Below are positions 1 through 10,051 of a DNA stretch of 64,000 bases, in pieces. Location: the NCBI RefSeq assembly GCF_004006235.1, contig NZ_CP034753.1, positions 2,914,001 through 2,978,000 on the forward strand, in the 5' to 3' direction. This DNA is from Agromyces sp. LHK192 (GTDB lineage: Bacteria; Actinomycetota; Actinomycetes; Actinomycetales; Microbacteriaceae). The position numbers were made by a program, and so were the translations under genes. Under the pieces are notes generated by a model. It was not told the DNA's origin. It searched no databases and saw nothing but the letters and a program-made list of their open reading frames with translations. How positions within the stretch are numbered: the stretch's first letter is position 1; each line of letters begins with the position of its first letter.

Positions 1-1
1 C

Positions 2-367
2 ATCCGCCTCGCCATCGGCCGCGCGCAATCGGCGCAGCCGTCCGAGCGCATCCAGACCTCGGGAGTGGTCATCGACGAGGCCAGCTACTCGGCCAAGGTC
101 CACGGGCGCCCGCTCGACCTCACGTACAAGGAGTTCGAGCTGCTCCGCTTCCTCGCGGCGCACCCGTCGCGGGTGTTCACCCGCGAGCAGTTGCTCAGCG
201 AGGTCTGGGGCTACGACTACTTCGGCGGCACGCGCACGGTCGACGTGCACGTGCGACGCCTCCGCGCGAAGCTCGGCGACCTCGAGAGCCTCATCGGCAC
301 GGTGCGCAACGTCGGATACCGCTTCAACGTCCACGAGGAGGACGAGCAGACGCCCGCGGTCCGCTGA
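2..367 (+). CDS. OmpR-family response regulator, C-terminal part (GlnR-like), 5' truncated by window edge
   Basis: The frame is open from the first bases of the window, so only the C-terminal winged-helix DNA-binding domain is present. The visible segment has the classic OmpR/PhoB fold signature: [12 protein letters not shown], then [15 protein letters not shown], the recognition-helix stretch [16 protein letters not shown] and the wing [11 protein letters not shown]. The wording [21 protein letters not shown] and [11 protein letters not shown] closely recalls GlnR of Streptomyces and Mycobacterium, an orphan-type nitrogen regulator. In mycobacteria glnR lies near phosphate transport genes, which agrees with the ppk/pst neighbours here. 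The receiver domain is outside the window, so presence of the phospho-acceptor aspartate cannot be checked. A PhoP- or RegX3-like identity is the main alternative. Confidence 0.8.
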   Translation: MRLAIGRAQSAQPSERIQTSGVVIDEASYSAKVHGRPLDLTYKEFELLRFLAAHPSRVFTREQLLSEVWGYDYFGGTRTVDVHVRRLRAKLGDLESLIGTVRNVGYRFNVHEEDEQTPAVR

Positions 368-393
368 CCGACCGCACCGGATCGTCACGAGCG

Positions 394-410
394 GTTGCCC
401 CGTCGGCAAC
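394..410. terminator. Small stem-loop after the response regulator
   Basis: GTTGCC and GGCAAC form a 6-bp stem around a 5-nt loop, 27 nt after the regulator stop codon and ahead of the ppk start. No T-run follows. It could be a weak terminator or a leader hairpin. Confidence 0.35.
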
Positions 411-443
411 ACCCCCATCACGGGCCGGTGGCATGATGTGGGG

Positions 444-2615
444 ATGACCGACACCCTCGACGACGACCGCACCGCGAGCGACTTCGACGACGACTTCGAG
501 CCGTTCGACCTCGAGGGTGCACCCGAACTCCCCGCCGAACGCTACCTCGACCGCGAGCTGAGCTGGCTGGCGTTCAACCAGCGCGTGCTCGAACTCGCCG
601 AGGATCCGCGGCTGCCCGTGCTCGAGCGTGCGAACTTCCTCGCGATCTTCGCCTCCAACCTCGACGAGTTCTTCATGGTGCGCGTCGCGGGCCTCAAGCG
701 ACGCATCATGACCGGCCTCGCCGTCCCGACCAACGTCGGGCGTGCGCCGATCGACGTCCTGGCCGACATCTCCCGGAAGGCCCACGTCCTGCAGGAACGC
801 CACGCGCTGGCGTACCAGGAGCTGGTGCGGCCGGCACTCGCCGAGGCGGGCATCCACGTCGTGCGATGGAGCGAGCTGGGAGAGACCGAGCACGCCCACC
901 TGCGCGAGTACTTCGGCGCGCAGATCTTCCCCGTCCTGATGCCGCTCGCGGTCGATCCCGCACACCCGTTCCCCTACATCTCCGGCCTCTCGCTGAACCT
1001 CGCCGTCCGCGTGCGCAACAGCCGCACGGGCCGGCAGGAGTTCGCGCGCGTCAAGGTCCCGCAGATGCTGCCGCGATTCGTGCAGGTGAGCGCGACCGAG
1101 CACGCCGACGACGCGAGGTACATCGCGCTCGAGGAGCTGATCGCCAACCACCTCGGCGACCTCTTCCCCGGCATGGAGATCCTCGACCACCACGTCTTCC
1201 GCGTCACCCGCAACGAAGACGTCGAGATCGAGGAGGACGAGACCGAGAACCTGATCAAGGCCCTCGAGAAGGAACTGCTGCGGCGCCGATTCGGACCGCC
1301 GATCCGGCTCGAGGTGACCGATGACATGGACGACCTCACGCTCGGCCTCCTCGTGCGCGAGCTCGACATCTCCGACCAGGAGGTCTACCGCCTGCCGGCG
1401 CCGCTCGACCTCGGCGGACTGTTCGACCTGTCGAGGATCGACCGCCCGGAGCTGCACTACTCGACGCAGGTGCCGACGACGAACGCGCAGCTGATGCCGA
1501 CGGAGCCCAACCGGTCGGTCGACGTCTTCGAGGCGGTCTCGCGCAAGGACGTGCTGCTGCACCACCCGTACGAGTCGTTCGCCACCAGCGTGCAGGCGTT
1601 CCTCGAGCAGGCCGCGGCAGACCCGAACGTGCTCGCCATCAAGCAGACCCTGTACCGCACTTCGGGCGACAGCCCCATCGTCGAGGCGTTGATCGATGCC
1701 GCCGAATCGGGCAAGCAGGTGCTCGCGCTCGTCGAGATCAAGGCCCGCTTCGACGAGGCCGCGAACATCACCTGGGCGCGCAAGCTCGAGAAGGCGGGCG
1801 TGCACGTCGTGTACGGGCTCGTCGGCCTCAAGACGCACTGCAAGCTCGCGCTCGTGATCCGCCAGGAGCGCGGGCAGCTCCGCCACTACAGCCACATCGG
1901 CACGGGCAACTACAACCCGAAGACGAGCCGCATCTACGAGGATCTCGGCCTGCTCACGGCCGACGACCAGGTCGGCAAGGACCTCACCCGCCTGTTCAAC
2001 GAGCTGTCCGGGTACGCCATCGAGAAGAAGTTCAAGCGACTCCTCGTGGCGCCGCTCCACCTGCGCAAGGGCCTGCTGAAGCTCATCTCGGCGGAGACCC
2101 GCAACGCCGAGGCCGGCAAGCCGAGCGGCATCCGCATCAAGGTGAACTCGATGGTGGACGAGGCGATCATCGACGCGCTGTACCGCGCGTCGAACGCGGG
2201 CGTGCCCGTCGAGGTCTGGGTGCGCGGCATCTGCAGCCTCCGGCCGGGGGTCGAGGGACTCAGCGAGAACATCCGCGTCCGCTCCATCCTCGGGCGGTAC
2301 CTCGAGCACTCCCGGATCTTCGCGTTCGCGAACAACGGCGACCCGCAGGTGTACATCGGCTCCGCCGACATGATGCACCGCAACCTCGACCGCCGGGTCG
2401 AGGCGCTCGTGCGCCTCACCGACCCCGACCACCTCGACGAGATCGAGGCGAACTTCGACCTCGCCCTCGATGAGGGAACGGCTTCGTGGCACCTCGCCGG
2501 CGACGGGACCTGGACGAGGCACTCGAGCGACGCGGAGGGGCATCCGCTGCTCGACCTGCAGGAGTCCCTGATGCGCCGCGTCGCCCATCGCAGCCGACCC
2601 GGGAAGCGGCGATGA
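444..2615 (+). CDS. ppk1: Polyphosphate kinase 1 (RNA-degradosome-type PPK)
   Basis: PPK1 makes inorganic polyphosphate from the gamma-phosphate of ATP and works reversibly. The protein is about 723 residues, normal for the family. It shows the N-terminal signature [16 protein letters not shown] with [13 protein letters not shown], the middle [12 protein letters not shown] stretch, and two phospholipase-D-like catalytic segments: [11 protein letters not shown] with the candidate phospho-histidine near residue 465, followed by [13 protein letters not shown], and [10 protein letters not shown] with the second histidine near residue 622. ATG at 444 is preferred over GTG at 438 because a -10-like CATGAT ends 6 nt before it, as in a leaderless transcript, and no ribosome-binding site is visible. 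The next gene overlaps its stop codon (ATGA), so both are cotranslated. Confidence 0.95.
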   Translation: MTDTLDDDRTASDFDDDFEPFDLEGAPELPAERYLDRELSWLAFNQRVLELAEDPRLPVLERANFLAIFASNLDEFFMVRVAGLKRRIMTGLAVPTNVGRAPIDVLADISRKAHVLQERHALAYQELVRPALAEAGIHVVRWSELGETEHAHLREYFGAQIFPVLMPLAVDPAHPFPYISGLSLNLAVRVRNSRTGRQEFARVKVPQMLPRFVQVSATEHADDARYIALEELIANHLGDLFPGMEILDHHVFRVTRNEDVEIEEDETENLIKALEKELLRRRFGPPIRLEVTDDMDDLTLGLLVRELDISDQEVYRLPAPLDLGGLFDLSRIDRPELHYSTQVPTTNAQLMPTEPNRSVDVFEAVSRKDVLLHHPYESFATSVQAFLEQAAADPNVLAIKQTLYRTSGDSPIVEALIDAAESGKQVLALVEIKARFDEAANITWARKLEKAGVHVVYGLVGLKTHCKLALVIRQERGQLRHYSHIGTGNYNPKTSRIYEDLGLLTADDQVGKDLTRLFNELSGYAIEKKFKRLLVAPLHLRKGLLKLISAETRNAEAGKPSGIRIKVNSMVDEAIIDALYRASNAGVPVEVWVRGICSLRPGVEGLSENIRVRSILGRYLEHSRIFAFANNGDPQVYIGSADMMHRNLDRRVEALVRLTDPDHLDEIEANFDLALDEGTASWHLAGDGTWTRHSSDAEGHPLLDLQESLMRRVAHRSRPGKRR

Positions 2616-3583
2616 GCCGCGCGGTGGTCGAGGAGGCGGTCTTCGCCGCCGGGGCATTGTGCTGGCGGCTCATCGAGGGACGTGTGCACGTGCTCGTCGT
2701 GCACCGCACCGCCTACGGCGACGTCACGATCCCCAAGGGCAAGGTCGACCCCGGCGAGACGCTGCCGCAGACCGCGGTCCGCGAGATCGCCGAGGAGACG
2801 GGCCTCGCGATCGCACTGGGGGTCCCTCTCGGCGAGTCGCGCTACACGATGCCGAGCGGCCGCGACAAGGTCGTGCACTACTGGGCGGCCGAGGTGAGCG
2901 AGCAGGCCGTGCAGCGCTCGACGTTCCGGCCGAACGCCGAGATCGCGGCGGTCGAGTGGGTGACCGTCAAGCGGGCGCGCTCGTACCTGAGCTACGAGCC
3001 CGACGTCGCGATCCTCGACGCGTTCGCGAGGCTCGTCGACGAGACCGTGACGACCACGTTCCCGTTGCTCGTGGTGCGGCACGGAAAGGCGGTGTCGCGC
3101 TCGGGCTGGGAGGGCGCCGATCCCGGCCGGCCGCTCTCGGCGACCGGCGTGGCGCAGGCTGCCGCCCTCGTCGAGACCCTCACGGCCTGGGGGCCCCGAC
3201 GCATCGTGTCGAGTTCCGCGGTGCGATGCGTCACCACGGTGACGCCGCTCGCCGCGGCGACGGGACTGCGCATCAGGCGCGACGACGGCATCAGCCAGGA
3301 AGCCTGGGAATCCGGCGACGACGAGGTGCGCCGTGTCGTCGGCAAGCGCGTCAGGGTCGGCAAGCCCGCCGTGCTGTGCAGCCACGGCCCGGTGCTGCCC
3401 GGAATCCTCCGGGAGCTCGCCCTCGCGACGGCGACGCCGTTCGGCGCCTACATCGACGACGCCGCCGCGCTCGAACCGGGTGCCTTCAGCGTCGTGCACG
3501 TCTCGGCGACGAACCCGAGCTCGGGCATCGTCGCCGTCGAGACGCACCCGGCGCCGACCCTCCGGATGTCGCGCACCGCCTGA
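2612..3583 (+). CDS. Nudix hydrolase / histidine phosphatase fusion (MutT1-like)
   Basis: Two domains in one 323-residue protein. The N-terminal Nudix domain carries the full box GKVDPGET...REIAEETG at residues 43-64. The C-terminal half begins LLVVRHGKA (RHG at 156-158), the phosphoglycerate-mutase/histidine-phosphatase signature, with a second conserved histidine in CSHGPVLP. This architecture is that of mycobacterial MutT1, which sanitises 8-oxo-(d)GTP and diadenosine polyphosphates; there too it neighbours ppk1. The ATG at 2612 overlaps the ppk1 stop. Coupling to polyphosphate metabolism is inferred from this conserved pairing. The true substrate cannot be read from sequence. Confidence 0.9.
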   Translation: MSRAVVEEAVFAAGALCWRLIEGRVHVLVVHRTAYGDVTIPKGKVDPGETLPQTAVREIAEETGLAIALGVPLGESRYTMPSGRDKVVHYWAAEVSEQAVQRSTFRPNAEIAAVEWVTVKRARSYLSYEPDVAILDAFARLVDETVTTTFPLLVVRHGKAVSRSGWEGADPGRPLSATGVAQAAALVETLTAWGPRRIVSSSAVRCVTTVTPLAAATGLRIRRDDGISQEAWESGDDEVRRVVGKRVRVGKPAVLCSHGPVLPGILRELALATATPFGAYIDDAAALEPGAFSVVHVSATNPSSGIVAVETHPAPTLRMSRTA

Positions 3584-3619
3584 GCACCTCCCAGGGCACC
3601 CGACCCGGGGCATCCGCTC

Positions 3620-3647
3620 GTTCACCTCCGTTCACCTTCCGTTCACC
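3620..3647 (+). promoter_or_regulatory. PHO box: three GTTCACC direct repeats upstream of pstS
   Basis: GTTCACC occurs at 3620-3626, 3630-3636 and 3641-3647, a spacing of 10 and 11 bp. This matches the direct-repeat PhoP-binding PHO box described for Streptomyces, where 11-nt units overlap the -35 region of pstS. The array lies about 95 bp ahead of the pstS start and implies activation of the pst operon under phosphate starvation. Confidence 0.85.
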
Positions 3648-3741
3648 GTCCTAGCGCAAGCTCGTCACTCGAGCCGCTTAGCGTCGCAGTCGGGCCGAGC
3701 ACCGGCCCGCAACCTGCAATCGGACCCCGGAAGGGAATCAC

Positions 3742-4833
3742 GTGAACCTCAAGCGTTTCGGCGTGCCTGCCGTCATCGCCACCGCAGCTGTGCTCGCGCT
3801 CAGCTCCTGCGCCTCCAACGAGTCGGGCGCCACCACCGAGGAGTCGGCCTCGTCCCTCTCGGGCAACCTCGTCGGCGCCGGCGCGTCGTCGCAGGACAGC
3901 GCGCAGCAGGCGTGGATCGCCGCGTTCCAGACCGCGAACCCCGAAGTCACGATCGACTACGACCCCTCGGGGTCGGGCGCAGGCCGCGAGACGTTCCTCG
4001 AGGGCGCCAGCGACTTCGCCGGCTCGGACCGTGCGTTCAACGACGAGGAGCTCGCCGAGGGCGGCTTCGCGAAGTGCGCCCCCGACACCGACATCGTCGA
4101 GCTGCCGCTGTACATCTCGCCGATCGCGGTGATCTTCAACCTCGAGGGCGTCGACTCGCTCAACCTCGACGCCGCGACCGTCGCGGGCATCTTCGCCGGC
4201 ACGATCACCACGTGGAACGATCCCGCGATCGTCGCGCTGAACGAGGGCGTCGAGCTCCCTGCCACCGCGATCACGCCGGTCCACCGCTCGGACGACTCGG
4301 GCACGACCGAGAACTTCACCGAGTACCTCGGTGCGACCGCTCCCGACGTCTGGACCCACGAGGCCGACGGCGTCTGGCCGATCGAGGGCGGCGAGGCCGC
4401 ACAGGGCACCTCGGGCCTGGTCGACGCAGTCACCAACGGCACCGGCACCATCGGCTACGCCGACGCGTCGCGCGCCGGCGACCTCGGCACCGTCGCGATC
4501 CAGGTCGGCGACGAGTTCGTCCAGTACTCGCCCGAGGCCGCCGCAGCCATCGTCGACGCCTCGCCGCTCGCCGAGGGCCGTGCCGCCGGCGACCTGGCGA
4601 TCGAGATCGACCGCACCTCGACCGAGGCCGGCGTCTACCCGATCGTCCTCGTGAGCTACCTCATCGCCTGCCAGGAGTACGCCGAGCCCGACAACGTCGA
4701 GCTCGTGAAGTCGTACCTCTCGTACATCGCCAGCGCCGAGGGCCAGGACGCCGCGGCGACCGACGCCGGTTCGGCCCCGATCTCCGACACGCTGCGCGAG
4801 CAGGTCGTGGCGGCGATCGACTCCATCAAGTAA
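3742..4833 (+). CDS. pstS: Phosphate ABC transporter substrate-binding lipoprotein PstS
   Basis: PstS is the high-affinity phosphate receptor anchored outside the membrane. This 363-residue protein starts with a lipoprotein signal (hydrophobic VIATAAVLA followed by lipobox LSSC, acylated Cys about residue 24). Phosphate-contact motifs are recognisable: GAGASSQD near the mature N-terminus, DYDPSGSGAGRE, FAGSDRAF and HRSDDSGTTENFTEYL. GTG at 3742 is chosen because GGAAGGGA sits 5 nt upstream. It is the first gene of pstSCAB, behind the PHO box, and is followed by a strong hairpin before pstC. Confidence 0.96.
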   Translation: MNLKRFGVPAVIATAAVLALSSCASNESGATTEESASSLSGNLVGAGASSQDSAQQAWIAAFQTANPEVTIDYDPSGSGAGRETFLEGASDFAGSDRAFNDEELAEGGFAKCAPDTDIVELPLYISPIAVIFNLEGVDSLNLDAATVAGIFAGTITTWNDPAIVALNEGVELPATAITPVHRSDDSGTTENFTEYLGATAPDVWTHEADGVWPIEGGEAAQGTSGLVDAVTNGTGTIGYADASRAGDLGTVAIQVGDEFVQYSPEAAAAIVDASPLAEGRAAGDLAIEIDRTSTEAGVYPIVLVSYLIACQEYAEPDNVELVKSYLSYIASAEGQDAAATDAGSAPISDTLREQVVAAIDSIK

Positions 4834-4840
4834 GCAGGCA

Positions 4841-4885
4841 GGTGCCCGGCCCGGTGCTCCGCGACGGAGCCCGGGTCCGGGCACC
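4841..4885 (+). other. Strong hairpin between pstS and pstC
   Basis: Outer arms GGTGCCCGG (4841-4849) and CCGGGCACC (4877-4885) continue through CCCGG/CCGGG and GCTCCG/CGGAGC to a CGA loop, giving about 20 bp of stem with only one unpaired T on each side. No T-run follows. Such hairpins after binding-protein genes usually stabilise the upstream mRNA or partly attenuate the permease genes. Confidence 0.7.
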
Positions 4886-4942
4886 GACCCGTACCACCCA
4901 CCGAGCTCCAGCAGCACCGACGAACCGAGGAAACCCGACCAG

Positions 4943-5881
4943 ATGAGCACCGCTCCCGCACCGATCAAGGCGAAGATGCGCCTCGGTGACCTCGTCTTCT
5001 CGCGGTCGGCGCTGTTCGCCGGCTCGATGATCCTCGTGACGCTCGCCGCGGTCGCGATCTTCCTCGTCGTGCAGTCGATCCCCGCGCTCTTCGCCACGAA
5101 CGAGGACGCGTCGATCCTGCCCACCAACTTCTGGGAGTACGTCGGCCCGCTGGTATTCGGCACCATCTGGGCAGCCGCACTCGCGCTGCTCATGGCGGTG
5201 CCGGTCTCCATCGGCATCGCGCTGTTCATCTCGCACTACGCACCGCGGCGGCTCGCGTCGGTGCTCGGCTACGTCGTCGACCTGCTCGCCGCTGTGCCCT
5301 CGGTCGTCTTCGGCCTCTGGGGCATCGGCGTGCTGGCGCCGGCGATCGTGCCCTTCTACGCCTGGCTCAACGAGAACCTGGGCTGGATCCCGCTCTTCGC
5401 CGGGGACGTCACCGCGACGGGCCGCACCATCCTCACCGCGGCGGTCGTGCTCGCCGTGATGGTGCTCCCGATCATGACCGCGATCTGCCGCGAGGTCTTC
5501 CTGCAGACGCCGGTGCTGCACGAGGAGGCCGCGCTCGCGCTCGGCGCCACCCGCTGGGAGATGATCCGGATGGCGGTGCTGCCGTTCGGCCGCCCCGGCA
5601 TCATCTCGGCCTCGGTGCTCGGACTCGGCCGCGCGCTCGGCGAGACCATGGCCGTCGCGATGGTGCTCTCGGCCTCGCACGTGATCACGTTCGAGCTCCT
5701 GACCTCCGTCAACCCCACGACGATCGCCGCGAACATCGCGCTGAGCTTCCCCGAGGCGTACGCGCTGAACGTCAACGTGCTCATCGCCACCGGCCTCATC
5801 CTCTTCATCGTCACCTTCGCGGTGAACGCGATCGCGCGCTGGATCGTCGACCGCCGCAAGGAATTCTCGGGAGCGAACTGA
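4943..5881 (+). CDS. pstC: Phosphate ABC transporter permease PstC
   Basis: First membrane subunit of the phosphate importer, 312 residues. It has an N-terminal membrane segment (about residues 26-50), a long extracytoplasmic loop, and a typical binding-protein-dependent permease core. The EAA-like cytoplasmic loop for docking PstB is visible as EEAALALGATRWEMIRMAVLPFGRPG, followed by GLGRALGETMAV, which is characteristic of PstC/PstA. It follows pstS after a 109-nt spacer with a hairpin. Its stop overlaps the pstA start by one base. Confidence 0.95.
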   Translation: MSTAPAPIKAKMRLGDLVFSRSALFAGSMILVTLAAVAIFLVVQSIPALFATNEDASILPTNFWEYVGPLVFGTIWAAALALLMAVPVSIGIALFISHYAPRRLASVLGYVVDLLAAVPSVVFGLWGIGVLAPAIVPFYAWLNENLGWIPLFAGDVTATGRTILTAAVVLAVMVLPIMTAICREVFLQTPVLHEEAALALGATRWEMIRMAVLPFGRPGIISASVLGLGRALGETMAVAMVLSASHVITFELLTSVNPTTIAANIALSFPEAYALNVNVLIATGLILFIVTFAVNAIARWIVDRRKEFSGAN

Positions 5882-6984
5882 TGACCGTCACCACGACTCC
5901 GCCCGAGACCGGCCGGAAGCCCGCCGCCGCCCCCATCTCGAACTCCTTGACCGCCGGACGCCTGCCGACCGGTGCGCCCTGGTACATGCTCGCCGCCACG
6001 CTCGCCGTCTCCGCCGTGCTGTTCGGCGTGATCGCAGCCGGTTCCGGCGAGTTCAACTGGGTCGGCATGATCCTCCTCGGCGCCGTGCTGTACGTGCCGA
6101 TCGTGTGGATCTTCTCGTCCGTCGTCGAGGGTCGCCGCCGGGCGACCGACCGCCTCGTCACCGCGCTCGTGACCGGCGCGTTCCTGCTCGCGATGATCCC
6201 GCTCATCTCGGTGACCGTGACCGTCGTCAGCCTCGGGCTCGCCCGCTTCGACGCCGACTTCTTCACGATGTCGATGCGCAACGTCACCGGCGAGGGCGGC
6301 GGCGCGCTGCACGCGATCATGGGAACGTTGCTGATGACCGGCACGGCCGCGCTCATCTCGATCCCGATCGGCCTGATGACCTCGATCTACCTCGTCGAGT
6401 ACGGTCGCGGCAAGATCGCGCGCGGCATCACGTTCCTGGTCGACGTGATGACCGGCATCCCGTCGATCGTGGCCGGCCTGTTCGCCTACGCGCTGTTCGC
6501 GCTCATCTTCGGTCCGGGCGTGCGCCTGGGCATCGCCGGCGCCGTCGCATTGGCGGTCCTCATGATCCCCGTCGTCGTGCGGTCGAGCGAGGAGATGCTC
6601 CGCCTCGTGCCCATGGAGCTCCGCGAGGCCTCCCTCGCCCTCGGCGTGCCGAAGTGGCTCACGATCGTCAAGGTCGTGCTGCCGACCTCGATCGCCGGCA
6701 TCACGACCGGGGTCATGCTCTCGATCGCCCGGGTCATCGGCGAGACCGCGCCGCTGCTCATCGCCGCCGGCTTCACGCAGAGCATGAATTACAACCTCTT
6801 CGACGGCCGCATGCAGTCGCTGCCGGTGTTCGTCTACACGCAGTACGCCAACCAGGGCAACCCGGCCGAGGCGTACCTCGACCGCGCGTGGGCCGGTGCG
6901 CTCACCCTGATCCTCATCGTCATGGCGCTGAACCTCATCGCGCGCCTCGTCGCGCGGTACTTCGCGCCCAAGTTCGGCCGTTGA
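5881..6984 (+). CDS. pstA: Phosphate ABC transporter permease PstA
   Basis: Second membrane subunit, 367 residues, longer than enterobacterial PstA because of an N-terminal extension with extra membrane segments (about residues 35-90) as is usual in actinobacteria. The conserved core includes YLVEYG, DVMTGIPSIVAGLFAYAL, the EAA loop MELREASLALGVPKWLTIVKVVLP and ARVIGETAPLL. Its ATG overlaps the pstC stop (TGATG), indicating translational coupling. Confidence 0.95.
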   Translation: MTVTTTPPETGRKPAAAPISNSLTAGRLPTGAPWYMLAATLAVSAVLFGVIAAGSGEFNWVGMILLGAVLYVPIVWIFSSVVEGRRRATDRLVTALVTGAFLLAMIPLISVTVTVVSLGLARFDADFFTMSMRNVTGEGGGALHAIMGTLLMTGTAALISIPIGLMTSIYLVEYGRGKIARGITFLVDVMTGIPSIVAGLFAYALFALIFGPGVRLGIAGAVALAVLMIPVVVRSSEEMLRLVPMELREASLALGVPKWLTIVKVVLPTSIAGITTGVMLSIARVIGETAPLLIAAGFTQSMNYNLFDGRMQSLPVFVYTQYANQGNPAEAYLDRAWAGALTLILIVMALNLIARLVARYFAPKFGR

Positions 6985-7004
6985 GCCGGCAGTAAAGGAA
7001 ACCC

Positions 7005-7784
7005 GTGTCCAAGCGCATCGAAGTCAACGACCTCAACGTCTACTACTCGAAGTTCCTCGCAGTCGAGGGCGTGTCCCTCGACATCGAGCCCCGCAGCGTC
7101 ACCGCCTTCATCGGGCCGTCGGGCTGCGGCAAGTCGACCTTCCTCCGCACCCTGAACCGCATGCACGAGGTCATCCCGGGCGCGCGGGTCGAGGGCGAGG
7201 TCCTCATCGACGGCAACGACCTCTACGGCCCGGGCGTCGACCCGGTGCTCGTGCGCCGTCAGGTCGGCATGGTCTTCCAGCGGCCCAACCCGTTCCCCAC
7301 GATGTCGATCAAGGACAACGTGCTCGCGGGGGCGCGTCTGAACAACCGCCGGATGTCGAAGTCGGAGGCCGACGAGCTCACCGAGAAGTCGCTGCGCGGG
7401 GCGAACCTCTGGAACGAGGTCAAGGACCGGCTCGACCGACCCGGCTCGGGCCTGTCGGGCGGCCAGCAGCAGCGCCTGTGCATCGCACGAGCCATCGCGG
7501 TCTCCCCCGAGGTCATCCTGATGGACGAGCCCTGCTCGGCGCTCGACCCGATCTCGACGCTCGCCATCGAGGACCTCATCGAGGAGCTCAAGCAGGAGTA
7601 CACGATCGTGATCGTGACCCACAACATGCAGCAGGCGTCGCGAGTGAGCGACCGCACCGCGTTCTTCAACATCGCCGGCACCGGCAAGCCCGGCAAGCTG
7701 ATCGAGTACGCCGACACGACCACGATCTTCTCGAACCCGTCGGTGCAGGCGACCGAGGACTACGTCTCCGGCCGCTTCGGCTGA
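7005..7784 (+). CDS. pstB: Phosphate ABC transporter ATP-binding protein PstB
   Basis: ATPase of the phosphate importer, 259 residues. Walker [10 protein letters not shown] at residues 37-45, Q-loop VFQRPNPFP, signature [14 protein letters not shown], Walker [14 protein letters not shown] and switch histidine VTHNMQQA are all intact. The GTG start at 7005 has AAAGGAA just upstream. It is the last gene of the operon; no phoU is visible in the window, and a terminator follows. Confidence 0.96.
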   Translation: MSKRIEVNDLNVYYSKFLAVEGVSLDIEPRSVTAFIGPSGCGKSTFLRTLNRMHEVIPGARVEGEVLIDGNDLYGPGVDPVLVRRQVGMVFQRPNPFPTMSIKDNVLAGARLNNRRMSKSEADELTEKSLRGANLWNEVKDRLDRPGSGLSGGQQQRLCIARAIAVSPEVILMDEPCSALDPISTLAIEDLIEELKQEYTIVIVTHNMQQASRVSDRTAFFNIAGTGKPGKLIEYADTTTIFSNPSVQATEDYVSGRFG

Positions 7785-7846
7785 TCCGCCGACCGGGTCG
7801 CGCCGGCAGGGTCGCCCCGGCCAGCGGCCCGCACGGCGGAGACGAA

Positions 7847-7880
7847 CGGATGCCCCGGAGCTCGTGCTCCGGGGCATCCG
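7847..7880. terminator. Bidirectional terminator between pstB and chitinase gene
   Basis: CGGATGCCCCGGAGC (7847-7861) pairs perfectly with GCTCCGGGGCATCCG (7866-7880) around a TCGT loop, a 15-bp stem between convergent genes. The stem words GGATGCCCCGG/CCGGGGCATCC recur in terminators at 32.1 and 51.6 kb. Confidence 0.85.
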
Positions 7881-7934
7881 TGTCTCTCGGGATCGGCGTC
7901 GCGGTCAGGCGGCGCCGATCAGTGCGTCAGGCGA

Positions 7935-9818
<1,884 letters not shown>

Positions 9819-9954
9819 GCACATGCCTTCGTGGTCGGGGTGACGTGTCGTTCACCCTTGGAGGAACGGGGTGCGGTGCACCCGTGGACGTCCCCACGCT
9901 AGGAAGCCGGGGTCGGCTGCGGCGTCCGCGGGAACCACATGATCGGCATCCGGC

Positions 9955-9976
9955 CGCGTACGTGGAAGCACGTACG
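9955..9976. promoter_or_regulatory. Candidate regulator palindrome upstream of chitinase 1
   Basis: CGTACGTGGAAGCACGTACG (9957-9976) is a perfect 8-bp inverted repeat around GAAG. Its flank CGCGTACG matches the palindrome upstream of the second chitinase. It lies about 55 bp from a possible -10 (TAGCGT on the minus strand, 9896-9901), a plausible activator position. Function is inferred. Confidence 0.5.
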
Positions 9977-10003
9977 GGCGGGGATCCGAGGATCCCCGCC
10001 CGT
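9974..10003. terminator. Terminator downstream of chitinase 2
   Basis: ACGGGCGGGGATC (9974-9986) pairs with GATCCCCGCCCGT (9991-10003) around CGAG, a 13-bp perfect stem. It lies downstream of the upstream chitinase gene on the minus strand and slightly overlaps the palindrome above. Confidence 0.75.
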
Positions 10004-10051
10004 CGTGCCCGAGCGCCGCGTCAGCGGCCCCCGGTGCGGTTCATGCCGGCG

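Noticed and set aside
324-2657. Very long open frames antisense to ppk1 (777 codons), and similar antisense frames opposite most genes
   Set aside because: In DNA with a third-position GC bias this strong, antisense frames stay open by chance. Their translations are Arg/Ala/Gly/Val-rich, lack family motifs and have no start signals.
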